A stretch of 64,000 bases of DNA, from positions 89,097 through 153,096 of the forward strand of contig CAJTKW010000001.1 in assembly GCA_910577035.1 (NCBI GenBank), written 5' to 3'. The position numbers and the translations under genes were made by a program. The notes below the pieces were generated by a model. That model had not been told where the DNA came from. It worked only from the letters and a program-made list of their open reading frames with translations, and did not search any database. Origin of the DNA: an uncultured Acetatifactor sp. Its GTDB lineage: Bacteria > Bacillota > Clostridia > Lachnospirales > Lachnospiraceae. This document shows, piece after piece, positions 26,013-35,300 of this stretch (its first letter is position 1; the number at the start of each line of letters is the position of its first letter).

Positions 26013-26134
26013 TTGTAATTGATTTTTGTGCGTTCATGGCGAATATTTTCGCATTGCACACGTTGTCAAGTTTGTAATTTAAGTGTCAGTGGCATTACTC
26101 CGCTTTTTTGCGTGGTATTCTCTGGCACTTTTTT
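26013..26134 (+). ncRNA. structured leader RNA with terminator, module copy A
   Basis: Begins with TTGTAATTGATTTTTGTGCG (26013-26032), identical to copy B at 57277-57296, and later shares GCATTGCACACG, AAGTTTG and GTGTCAGT. UGUGC pairs with GCACA; UUGA pairs with UCAA. A GCGAA/TTCGC hairpin fills the apical loop. A terminator-like hairpin with outer arms AAGTG/CACTT (26081-26130) ends in a T-run. A cis-regulatory RNA rather than a chance leader. Confidence 0.7.
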
Positions 26135-26169
26135 ATATAGATATCAATGCTGCGGCAGAAAGGAGCGTT

Positions 26170-26580
26170 ATGGCACAGATTCATGTATTCGGCCATGTTA
26201 CGGAGGATATTATCCCCAGGCAAAGCCAAACCGATTCCACCTATGTCTGCTTTACCCTCAGGGAACGGACAGGAAAAGACCATGTTCAGTATTATCAGGT
26301 ATGGGCATGGAGCGAGAACGCACAGCGCCTGATCCGCCAAAAGGTACACAAAAACAGTGTAATCTGGCTGACAGGCACCCTGGAATTGGTTGACAGCACT
26401 GTAAACCGGGGAAACCAAAAAACAAAGCTTTTGAAAGTATATCTTTCTAACTGGGGCTTTGTTCCCTATGTGACAGGCAAGACGGATACGAACAGTATTT
26501 CAAAGGAAACGGAGTTACCCCCACCCATTCCTGCCTCTGCGGAGGTGCTGGATGGAGACCGGGAAGCTCTGCCGGAGTAA
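26170..26580 (+). CDS. ssb: single-stranded DNA-binding protein
   Basis: A 136-aa protein from ATG 26170 (AAAGGAG upstream). Residues 1-105 form an OB-fold SSB domain (IHVFGHVTEDIIPRQSQTDSTYVCFTLRER...KNSVIWLTGTLELVD). The C-terminus ends DGDREALPE instead of the usual acidic DDDIPF-type tip, and the same tail ends the protein at 28663. It would protect single-stranded ICE DNA during transfer and replication. First gene of its operon; a strong terminator follows. Confidence 0.88.
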   Translation: MAQIHVFGHVTEDIIPRQSQTDSTYVCFTLRERTGKDHVQYYQVWAWSENAQRLIRQKVHKNSVIWLTGTLELVDSTVNRGNQKTKLLKVYLSNWGFVPYVTGKTDTNSISKETELPPPIPASAEVLDGDREALPE

Positions 26581-26600
26581 ACAGCTTATTCCGGCTTATA

Positions 26601-26659
26601 AGAGGAACCGTATGGTTTTTCAGAATGACACTGAAAATCCCTGCGGTTCCTCTTTTTTT
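26601..26659 (+). terminator. terminator after ssb
   Basis: Outer arms AGAGGAACCG/CGGTTCCTCT, inner arms GGTTTTTCAG/CTGAAAATCC, then seven T. A strong intrinsic terminator inside what looks like one operon. Confidence 0.88.
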
Positions 26660-26705
26660 GTTTGCAATTTTTGTTGCGATTATTTCAGAAAGGATGGAAA
26701 AACAA

Positions 26706-27521
26706 ATGAAACATGACAAACCCCTTTGGGGAAGTATCAGTATCCTGATCGGTGTGGTGATCCTGATTTTAGCACTCGTAAGAGGAACTCTGCAGACCGC
26801 CCTTCTGATCGGAGTTTTCAGTATCTGGGGAATCTGGACAGTCGGTTTTCTGCTCCTGCCCTATATGCGCCGGTCGAAGCGCCGTATACAGCGTGGCAGG
26901 CAGATAAAGACCCTGCAGGCGGCAGGTATTTCTCCTGCCAATCCACTTCCTTCCATTAATCAGGGCGCGGAAGCTGTAGAACTTTTACTGCTGCGCCATG
27001 TCAATCACCGCATATCCGCTTACTTAAAAGCAGTTTATCCGGATGTGAAATGGGAATGGTGTGAGAAAAATCCTGAGCAGATTATCCGTCAGGGCGGCAT
27101 AGGGCGCATCAGAGTATTTGGTGCTGCCGACTTCGACCATGCGGATATCACGGTAGATCAGCAGGCTAACATTTCCTGCAGCATGATCCACATTGTTCCC
27201 CTGGCAAATGCCCTTGGCGGTACGGACGGCCCGGAAAGCCTTCCCCCCAATAAACAGCCCGTTGACCCGCAGATATGGTATGAACTGCAGGGGCGCAAGG
27301 TTCTGGAAACTCTGGTTGCAGACTTGAACTCCAGAGGGCACAGCAGCTTAACGCTCTGCGAAGACGGCGACATCTGCACCACGGAAAATGATGCGGAGGC
27401 TGCCAAAGAGCATCTTGCCAACTTTCCGGAAAAGCTCTATTGGCCCCGTCTGGTACAGGTCTTTGAGCGTAACGGCCTTGCGGCGGAAATTACGGCGGAT
27501 GGTATTCAGGTCTCCTGGTAA
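26706..27521 (+). CDS. two-span membrane protein with cytoplasmic domain
   Basis: 271 aa if it starts at ATG 26706; the in-frame ATG 26694 is an alternative, while 26625 lies inside the terminator. Two hydrophobic helices (about 8-27 and 32-52), a basic stretch, then a 200-residue soluble domain with VKWEWCEKNPEQIIRQGGIGRIRVFGAADFDHADI-type alternating strands (quoted in parts: KWEWCEKNP, GRIRVFGAADFDHADI). Family unknown. Possibly anchors the replication or transfer machinery at the membrane. Confidence 0.55.
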   Translation: MKHDKPLWGSISILIGVVILILALVRGTLQTALLIGVFSIWGIWTVGFLLLPYMRRSKRRIQRGRQIKTLQAAGISPANPLPSINQGAEAVELLLLRHVNHRISAYLKAVYPDVKWEWCEKNPEQIIRQGGIGRIRVFGAADFDHADITVDQQANISCSMIHIVPLANALGGTDGPESLPPNKQPVDPQIWYELQGRKVLETLVADLNSRGHSSLTLCEDGDICTTENDAEAAKEHLANFPEKLYWPRLVQVFERNGLAAEITADGIQVSW

Positions 27522-27551
27522 CCCTGCCCAAAGAAAGGAGTGAATTCCAAA

Positions 27552-28625
27552 ATGAAAGAAGGTCTTTCCCTTCAGCAAATGGCTATGGAAATTGAACGCC
27601 AGCATCAACTCAAGGAGGATTATCTCGTCAACACGGACAGCCTGAAACTGGAACCTTATAATTCCCAGGTTTATCTGCATATGTATGACGAAAAAGGCTC
27701 TGAGCCCGTGGAACCCATGGAAATCAATCAGGTCGCCCACAGACAGCTTGGCAGCCGGTTAAAGATTCCTGCCTCCTACTATGACAGGATGCTTACCGAA
27801 CATCCTGCCCTTCTGGCAGACAATGTGAACGCATGGTTTCAAAAAGAACCGGCAACAAGAATGCTGCGCACCATGGGCGGCACCGTCAGGGCTTTCCTGA
27901 GCAACCGCTACCGCCGCATTGACAACATTGAGATTGCCAAAATCGTACTTCCCCTTATCGGACAAATGGAGGGCGCCCGGTTTGAGAGCTGCCAGATCAC
28001 CGACAGCAGAATGTACCTGAAGGTCGTCAACACAAGGCTGGAAGCGGAAGTTGTCCCCGGAGATATTGTACAGGCCGGCGTCATCATCAGCAACAGCGAA
28101 GTGGGTGAAGGCTCTGTATCCATCCAGCCCCTTGTCTATCGGCTGGTATGCAGCAACGGCATGATCGTCAATGATGCCCAGACAAGGAAAACCCATTTGG
28201 GACGTATCAACAGCGCAGATGAAAATTTTCTTCTCTTTTCAGAAGAGACCCTCGCCGCAGACGATCACGCCTTTGTCCTGAAGATTCAGGATACGGTAAA
28301 GGCGGCTGTGGAGGAGGCCCGCTTTTCCTGCGTGGTAGATATGATGCAGCGGGCTAAACAGGCTCCCATCAACACAAAGGATGTGCCCGGCATTGTCCGG
28401 CTCGCCAGCAGGGAATTCAATATCACGGAGGACGAAAGCAACGGGGTGCTCCAGCATCTGATCGAAGGTCAGGATTTAACGCTGTACGGGCTTTCCAATG
28501 CAGTCACCCGCCACAGTCAGGATATTGAGAGCTATGACAGGGCTACCAAGCTGGAAAGTATCGGCTATAACATACTTTCCATGCCTGCAAGACAATGGAA
28601 CAAAATCAATCAGATGGCGGCGTGA
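27552..28625 (+). CDS. DUF932 domain protein
   Basis: 357 aa from ATG 27552; the frame's GTG 27540 overlaps AAAGGAG. Matches the DUF932/phage-plasmid-like family: KIPASYYDRML, GGTVRAFLSNRYRRIDNIEIAK, PLVYRLVCSNGMI. The family is widespread in phages and conjugative elements and usually near ssDNA-binding or recombination genes, as here; its biochemical role is not established. Full length. Confidence 0.8.
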   Translation: MKEGLSLQQMAMEIERQHQLKEDYLVNTDSLKLEPYNSQVYLHMYDEKGSEPVEPMEINQVAHRQLGSRLKIPASYYDRMLTEHPALLADNVNAWFQKEPATRMLRTMGGTVRAFLSNRYRRIDNIEIAKIVLPLIGQMEGARFESCQITDSRMYLKVVNTRLEAEVVPGDIVQAGVIISNSEVGEGSVSIQPLVYRLVCSNGMIVNDAQTRKTHLGRINSADENFLLFSEETLAADDHAFVLKIQDTVKAAVEEARFSCVVDMMQRAKQAPINTKDVPGIVRLASREFNITEDESNGVLQHLIEGQDLTLYGLSNAVTRHSQDIESYDRATKLESIGYNILSMPARQWNKINQMAA

Positions 28626-28662
28626 ATCACCGCCGTACAACCAATCTAAGGAGGATTTGCTA

Positions 28663-29502
28663 ATGAATACCCAGAACAACACAGTAGCAGTAACAGAGAG
28701 AGAACAGTTTTTACTTCCCAGCATGAACATCACCGAATGCGATTTCACATCGGATGAACTGGCTGAGGATATGGATGGTCTGCAGGTAAGCTTTCCGAGG
28801 GTAAAAATTCCCTCCGGCGGTATGCTGCAGTTCGAGATTCCTTCTGATGATCCCGAAAATCCCGATTATGAAAAGAACCTGACCGGCATCATCCTGTGCA
28901 ACCACGACAACTATGCCTATTGGCCGGAAGGGAGCGAGTATGATGACAACACCGCCCCGCTTTGTTCTTCCACGGACGGAAAGCAGGGGATCGGGGAACC
29001 CGGCGGCACCTGCGCTACCTGCGCACTCAACCGCTTTGGGACGGGACCTGAAGGGCGTGGGAAAGCCTGCAAGAATATGCGTATGCTCTATCTGCTCCGC
29101 AGCGGCGAATATATGCCGATACAGCTTGCCCTGCCGCCCACCAGCCTGAGCCCTTTCCGGGAGTTTATGAACCAGTCCTTTATGATCCGCAGACGCGCTA
29201 CCTTTGGAAGCGTTGTGCAGATCGGGCTGAAAAAAATGAACAACGGCAAGGATGATTACAGCGTTGCCACTTTCCGGCGCCTGTATGACCTGGAGGGCGA
29301 GGAACTAGCACAGGCCCGCGCTTATGCAACCAGCTTTAAGGAACAGATCAAGATGATGCTCCAGCAACGGGCATCTGCCATTCTGGAACAGCGGGATACC
29401 GGTTGTGACTACGAGGTAACCGATACACTACCTGCCAATTCCGGCACCCAGTTCTGTATCGCACCGCCGATTGACGGCGACAGGGAGGCATTGCCTGCCT
29501 GA
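28663..29502 (+). CDS. Cys-rich protein sharing the SSB C-terminal tail
   Basis: 279 aa from ATG 28663 (AAGGAGG 8 nt upstream). The middle has a cysteine cluster (LCNHD, LCSST, GTCATCALN, ACKNM) that would bind zinc. The last residues are DGDREALPA, matching the DGDREALPE end of the SSB three genes upstream. Sharing an exposed C-terminal tail with SSB suggests both dock on one partner or that this protein also handles ssDNA. Family name not recognised. Confidence 0.6.
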   Translation: MNTQNNTVAVTEREQFLLPSMNITECDFTSDELAEDMDGLQVSFPRVKIPSGGMLQFEIPSDDPENPDYEKNLTGIILCNHDNYAYWPEGSEYDDNTAPLCSSTDGKQGIGEPGGTCATCALNRFGTGPEGRGKACKNMRMLYLLRSGEYMPIQLALPPTSLSPFREFMNQSFMIRRRATFGSVVQIGLKKMNNGKDDYSVATFRRLYDLEGEELAQARAYATSFKEQIKMMLQQRASAILEQRDTGCDYEVTDTLPANSGTQFCIAPPIDGDREALPA

Positions 29503-29549
29503 ATGTAACTGATAATTGATGCTTTGCGGCTCTATCCGCATCCATGTAG

Positions 29550-29587
29550 ACAAGGAAGCTTTCATCCCGAAAGGCTTCCTTGTTTTA
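29550..29587 (+). terminator. terminator after the 28663 gene
   Basis: ACAAGGAAGCTTTC/GAAAGGCTTCCTTGT followed by TTTACTTTT; the stem is interrupted only by one extra base. Confidence 0.82.
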
Positions 29588-29606
29588 CTTTTCAGGAGGA
29601 AAAATT

Positions 29607-30143
29607 ATGTGTGAAGTACCTTTAACTTATGAACAACAGCGATTTGCCGCTGACAACCATGGTCTTGTATTCAAGTTTCTCAATGAACACCAGCTACCCG
29701 AAGATGAATTCTATGATGTTATAGTCTTCGGCTATTTGAAAGCGGTCCGTGATTACTTATCTCGCCCGGAGCTGCAAAAGTACTCTTTTGCAACCATCTG
29801 TTGGAAAGCAATGACTTGTTACCTCTCCAACCACTATAAGGCTCAATGCCGTCAGAAACGAAACGCAGAGGTCATCAGCATTCATGCCAGCCTCTATGAA
29901 GACGGTCTGCCTTTAGAGCAAATGATACCCGCCACCGACACACTTATGCTCCAGCTGGAATCAGACTTATTGATGCATGAGCTTGCATCCCGTCTTTCCA
30001 GACAGCAGTTAGATATGGTCCGGCAAAAGACCAGCGGTTACGGAGTCCGGGATATTGCCCGCAACCATAAAACTACCATCAAACAGGTTCAGTCAATCTT
30101 AGAGGAAGTCAGAAGCATACTGCTCCAGTTAAGCTGTGAGTAA
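29607..30143 (+). CDS. sigma-70-like regulator
   Basis: 178 aa from ATG 29607 (AGGAGG upstream). Region 2-like part EDEFYDVIVFGYLKAVRDYLSRPELQKYSFATICWKAM (spans about 35-75) and region 4-like C-terminus LSRQQLDMVRQKTSGYGVRDIARNHKTTIKQVQS (about 128-165). Related in layout to the protein at 24124 but clearly diverged. It probably controls ICE genes. Confidence 0.7.
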   Translation: MCEVPLTYEQQRFAADNHGLVFKFLNEHQLPEDEFYDVIVFGYLKAVRDYLSRPELQKYSFATICWKAMTCYLSNHYKAQCRQKRNAEVISIHASLYEDGLPLEQMIPATDTLMLQLESDLLMHELASRLSRQQLDMVRQKTSGYGVRDIARNHKTTIKQVQSILEEVRSILLQLSCE

Positions 30144-30182
30144 CTGCCATACCATTTTATACCGCAAAGGGGGTCAGAAAGA

Positions 30183-30428
30183 ATGAAAAAAGAGAAAAAA
30201 GAAGTCAAACTTTGTGGCAGCTTACTGTGCCCGATCACCATAGGCAGACCTGCCATCTTTGCATCCGGCGGAAAAGTTTACCATACTTCCCGGGTGGTAG
30301 CATTGCATGAACAGACTGAAGAAAATACCCATTTTGAAACAGTAAATACCCATTACCATTTATCCACAAGCCCTTTTCCGCTGGCGGCCATGAGTCCGCT
30401 CCCTGTGAGACTGGCCGCATGCGCATAA
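30183..30428 (+). CDS. 81-aa protein of unknown function
   Basis: MKKEKKEVKLCGSLLCPITIG start, with AAAGGGGG about 9 nt before the ATG. No motif is recognised. It is directly adjacent to the next gene, whose frame is open from the base after its stop. Codon use resembles neighbours, so I take it as a real small gene. Confidence 0.45.
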   Translation: MKKEKKEVKLCGSLLCPITIGRPAIFASGGKVYHTSRVVALHEQTEENTHFETVNTHYHLSTSPFPLAAMSPLPVRLAACA

Positions 30429-30467
30429 ATGGACTATAACAAACAAAAAAGCGAGGTACATACAAAA

Positions 30468-31358
30468 ATGACGTTAAAAGAATTTGCAGCTGCGGTACAA
30501 ACTAAAGTCGCTGCCGCTCTGAATAAAAAAACCGAACTGAAAGAAGTGATTAAGCTCAACGGCGTAAAGCGTTACGGTCTGATTATCTTTGATCCGGTTA
30601 TCAATATTTCCCCTACGATCTATCTGGAACATTTTTATGGGAGATTTCTGGATACGCAGGACTGGAATAGCGTAATCAATGATATTATAAGGGTTTATCA
30701 GAACAATATGCTGGACGAACCTATGGACACAGAGATGTTTTTCGATTTCAGCCAAGTAAAAGAGAAAGTCTTCTACCGCCTTATCAACTATGAGAAAAAC
30801 CGGAAACTGCTTGAGCAAATGCCCCACACCGGATTCTTAGATTTGGCAAAGGTTTTCTGCATACAGTATCAGAATGAAGATCTCGGCAGCGGAACCATTC
30901 CCATTTATCATTCCCATCTGGAAAACTGGGGCATCAGCGCTGACGAACTGGAAGCCGTGGCGGATGCAAACTCACCCCTCCTTATGAAAGCTTTTATTTC
31001 CGGTATGGATTCTATCTTAACAGAAATGGGAGCATTACAGGAGGATTTATCAGAAGCCATGCCCGAAGAGTGTATGCCCGTATATGTAATGTCAAATATC
31101 CAGAAATCCAGCGGTGCCGGTACCATGTGTTATCCCGATGTCTTGAAAGTCTTTTCCGAAAAACAGAACCGGGATGTGATCATCCTGCCCAGTTCGATCC
31201 ATGAAGTCATTCTCATTCCAATGAAAGAGGGTGATGACATAAACGAGCTTAAGGTGATGGTTCACAGCGTAAACACAGAGATGCTTGAGCCTGAGGATTT
31301 TCTTTCCGACAATGTATATATCTACCGGCGCAGCACCGGACAGATAGAAATAGCTTAA
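30468..31358 (+). CDS. DUF5688-family protein
   Basis: 296 aa from ATG 30468; an ATG at 30429 directly after the previous stop has no ribosome site but is possible by coupling. The sequence (TLKEFAAAVQ...LNGVKRYGLIIFDPVINISPTIYLEHFYG, VMSNIQKSSGAGTMCYPDVL, DVIILPSSIHEVILIP; each a separate block) matches the family I recall as DUF5688, abundant in Lachnospiraceae mobile elements. Function unknown. Confidence 0.68.
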   Translation: MTLKEFAAAVQTKVAAALNKKTELKEVIKLNGVKRYGLIIFDPVINISPTIYLEHFYGRFLDTQDWNSVINDIIRVYQNNMLDEPMDTEMFFDFSQVKEKVFYRLINYEKNRKLLEQMPHTGFLDLAKVFCIQYQNEDLGSGTIPIYHSHLENWGISADELEAVADANSPLLMKAFISGMDSILTEMGALQEDLSEAMPEECMPVYVMSNIQKSSGAGTMCYPDVLKVFSEKQNRDVIILPSSIHEVILIPMKEGDDINELKVMVHSVNTEMLEPEDFLSDNVYIYRRSTGQIEIA

Positions 31359-31366
31359 CAGTATGG

Positions 31367-31398
31367 CAGGGCGGCAGACAAAAATGCCGCCCTGTTTT
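31367..31398 (+). terminator. terminator after the DUF5688 gene
   Basis: CAGGGCGGCA/TGCCGCCCTG with an 8-nt loop, then TTTT. Perfect 10-bp G+C-rich stem 9 bp after the stop codon. Confidence 0.85.
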
Positions 31399-31437
31399 CA
31401 ACATAAAGGAAAACTGCCCTTTAGAAAGGAGTTTACT

Positions 31438-32337
31438 ATGGAATTATTAAAAAAATTTGATGCGGTCACTGCGACACCGGATGCCCGCATCTCAGACACT
31501 GACCGCGCTTTCTGTAAGGCGCATCAGGCTGCTTATGACAATGCCAAATGCACCCTGCCGGAAATGCTCTGTTTCTGGGAGGATATGCAGCACCAGCAGG
31601 CGGAACTCCTGTCCGGCACAGATACTTCTCCCACTTTTTTCCTTGCATCCAGAGACAGCATCAAGCTATCCGAGGCGGGTATCCGGGAACAGCTTTTTTC
31701 CCTGCATTCCCTGTTTGTCGGGGAGCTGGTTTCTTTTTTCAATAAGACCTACCACCTCTCCCTCTCTATAACGGAGATAGAAGGCAGCCTGATTCCACAA
31801 AAGCCCGAAGACAGATGGACGGATGATTACGAAGACAGGGTAAAGACATATACCCAGGCCATGCAGGACCTCTCCCTCCGCTACACGGATATCTTAGACC
31901 AGATATTCCTTTACACGGACGGGCGGGAACTGTCCGAACAGGCCCTCCATGAGCTGAAGGAAAAATGCCATGGGGCTGCATGGAACATATCCAGTGGGAA
32001 GGCAAAATTCACACTAAAAAAATGTACCCTGATGCTTAACGGTTATGCCTGCGGCTACCGCGACCTTTATAGTAGCGGCTATTGGGAACTCGCCCAGGAC
32101 ACCAAGGATATTTTACGGGGAATCTCCCATTTTGAAACGGGCGGATTTTCATACTCCCCCTATAGTATCAGCAGAATCATAGGGACATATGATCTCCGTT
32201 CGGATTTCCATGAATTCAACGACTGCGACAAAATCCTGTCCCTGAAGATGTACAAAAACCACCGTGTAGACATCAAATTCTCCACGGAGGAAAATGCCCG
32301 GCAGTTCATAAATGACTATCTGGGCACCGTATGTTAG
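31438..32337 (+). CDS. hypothetical protein upstream of the methyltransferase-helicase
   Basis: 299 aa from ATG 31438 (AAAGGAG upstream). Mostly helical; N-terminal FDAVTATPDARISDTDRAFC, later DGRELSEQALHELKEKCHGAAWN and a C-terminal beta-rich end. No motif recognised. It ends 13 bp before the 1016-aa fusion gene, whose ribosome site overlaps the stop codon, so the two proteins may work together. Confidence 0.5.
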   Translation: MELLKKFDAVTATPDARISDTDRAFCKAHQAAYDNAKCTLPEMLCFWEDMQHQQAELLSGTDTSPTFFLASRDSIKLSEAGIREQLFSLHSLFVGELVSFFNKTYHLSLSITEIEGSLIPQKPEDRWTDDYEDRVKTYTQAMQDLSLRYTDILDQIFLYTDGRELSEQALHELKEKCHGAAWNISSGKAKFTLKKCTLMLNGYACGYRDLYSSGYWELAQDTKDILRGISHFETGGFSYSPYSISRIIGTYDLRSDFHEFNDCDKILSLKMYKNHRVDIKFSTEENARQFINDYLGTVC

Positions 32338-32350
32338 GAGGTGATTCCAA

Positions 32351-35300
32351 TTGAAATATTCGTATTACGGGGAGACAATCCCCTTTGACCGGAGAAAAGA
32401 ACTGAATGAAAAGGTCCTCAGCCTGATAGCCGATGGCATACCGGAAACCTATGGCATTACCCATGAGGACATCTACAACGCCTATACGGGCGATGGCGGA
32501 CTCCACGGGCTGGAGCGGGACGACTATGACAATTACCACCAGTTCAGCGAGGCAAAAAAAGAATTTGAGAACGGCCAGTTTTTTACGCCGCCCCATCTCT
32601 GTGAGTTTGTCACCTCCTGCCTAAAACCGTCCTGCCATGACCTGATTGCAGACCTGACCTGCGGCAAGGGGAATTTCTTTAACTTCATGCCAATGGAAAC
32701 AAATCTCTACGGCTGTGAGCTGGATGCAAAGGCTGTCAGGGTAGCAAGATTCCTTTATCCGGATGCTGCCATTGAGTGCGGGGATATCCGTAGCTACCAG
32801 CCGGAGGTACGGTTTGACTATGTGGTGGGCAACCCGCCCTTCCACCTGAAATGGTGGACGGAGGGCGACAGAGAAATATCCTCCCAGCTGTACTACTGCC
32901 TAAAATCGGCACAGCTCTTAAAGCCGCTGGGCATCCTTGCCCTGATTGTACCCAGATCCTTTCTTGCAGACTCTTTTACGGACGGCGGGCAGATCAGGGA
33001 AATGGAAGGCTGCTTCAGCTTTTTAGGGCAGATTGTGCTCCCGGAGAATGCCTTTGCCCATCTGGGCGTCAGCAGTTTCCCCACCAAGTTGCAGTTCTGG
33101 CAGAAAAAGGGAAACGCCAATCAGGGAAAACCGCAGCCCTATCGGGCGGAACCCGATTTTTCTTTATCTGCGGACTCTGACTTTCAAAAAGTGGCACAGT
33201 ATACCCATGAAAAATATATCGCATTTGCCAAATCCGCATTAGAGAACAACCAACACAGCATACTTCTGGAACTGGCAAAGTCCCAAAGCGTATCCAAAGA
33301 ATTTCAATATCAGACTCGGAAACTTCTGTACCATATCAAAGTGCATCCGGCGACCACTGCCCTTTATGCCAAGTGCAGTGAATACCTGTATCGTTTTTAC
33401 ACGCAGAAACAGCCGGATGGCATGAGCTATGAACAGTGGTGTTCGTCAAAGATTACAGAAAAAAAGGTGCTTGCCTATCTGCAGCGGGCATTGAAAAAGC
33501 AGAATGCAACACCGGAAGAGGACAGAATCGCCCTTATCAAGCGGGACGGTGAATTTGCCTACAAAGGCTACAGCGCTGCCGCAAGACGCCGCATCACGGA
33601 GTCAATGTGCATCCCGGTCCCTATCCATCAGGCGGTACTTAACAACACCCCGGAAAAATATCCCGGCTATGAACGTCTTCTCCGCAGGAAACATTCGGAG
33701 TATGAAACCCAGAACCAGCCATTTGCGGAAATGGACGAAGACCCGCAGATTGCGGAGTGGCTGTCGGAATTCTGCCTGTGGGACCCCTCCCGCATGGAGA
33801 TGATCCGTTTCAGCGAAGTACAACTGCATGACATCAACCTCACCCTGCAGAAACGCTATGCGCTGCTGCAATGGGAGCAGGGCAGCGGCAAAACACTTGC
33901 TGGAATCGCAACCGGACTGTACCGGATGCAGAACCAGAATGTACACAGTACCTGGGTAGTGTCTTCCGCAATCTCCATCCGCAACAATTGGAATGTGGTG
34001 CTGCCACTCTATGACATCCCCTGCATTTTTATAAAACGCCCTACAGACCTGCAGCGTATACGGCAGGGGGATTTTGTCCTGCTCACTTTAAACACGGTCA
34101 GCGCCCACAAAAAGCAGCTAAGGAAATACCTGAAACGCCTCGGGCGGAACATCCAGCTGATACTGGACGAGAGCGACGAGATCTCCAACCCGAACAGCGC
34201 CCGCTGTCAGGCGGTACTCTCCTGTTTCCGCCGCTGCCGGATGAAACTGCTCACCACGGGCACCAGTACAAGAAACAACATCTCAGAGTTTGTGCCACAG
34301 CTGGAGCTGCTCTACAACAATTCCATCAATATGATCTCATGGAACCAGTACATCTACCGCCACAGCCGGGATGCTGAGACAGATGACGAGCCGGGCTGCG
34401 AAGTCAATCCTTACTTCGGGGAACCCATCCCCGCTTACAAGAAAGGATACTCCCTGTTCGCTGCCTCCCACCTGCCGGAAAAAGTTACGGTGTTTGGTCT
34501 GGAGAAACGGACACAGGACATCTACAATGCGGATATTTTAAGTGACATTTTAGGGAAGACCGTTATCACAAGAACTTTCGAGGAGGTGGCAGCCAAGGAC
34601 ATTAAGCGGATACATCAGGTTCTGCTCCAGTTCCCAGAGGAAGAAAGGGAAGTCTACAGGAAAGCCATGAACGAGTTCAATCAGATGCGGGATAACTACT
34701 TTGCCTCCACAGGCAATTCCAGGAAAGACTCCATGATGCGCCTCATCCAGCAGATCGTACTGCTGCTGCGGATCAGCGCGGCGCCGGACACGGTAAAAGA
34801 ATATACGGGCGATACTCCGGCTAAAGTGATGACTGCCGTGGAAATGGTTTCCGAATGGCCGGATGAAATTATCGCCATTGGGGTACGCCACAAGGCAGTC
34901 CTTGCATCTTATGAGAAAGCCCTGCGGGAATACCTCCCGGAACGCCCTTTGTTTGTCGTCACCGGCGAGAGCACCAGCTTTGCCAAACGGCGGGCACTGC
35001 ACCAGACATTGAAAGACAGCGGGAATGGAATACTTCTCTGCACCCAGCAGAGCCTTCCCTCCAGCGTCAACTTTGAATATGTCAACAAGGTCATCATCCC
35101 GGAACTCCATTACAACAATTCCGGCATGAGCCAGTTTTACTTCCGGTTCATCCGCTACACCTCAACGGAATACAAGGATATTTATTTCCTTACCTACGCG
35201 GGCAGCATTGAGTCCAACCTGATGCAGATGGTGCTTGCAAAGGAAAAGCTGAACCTGTTCATGAAGGGGCAGGATGTAGACCTGGATGAAGTTTACGAGC

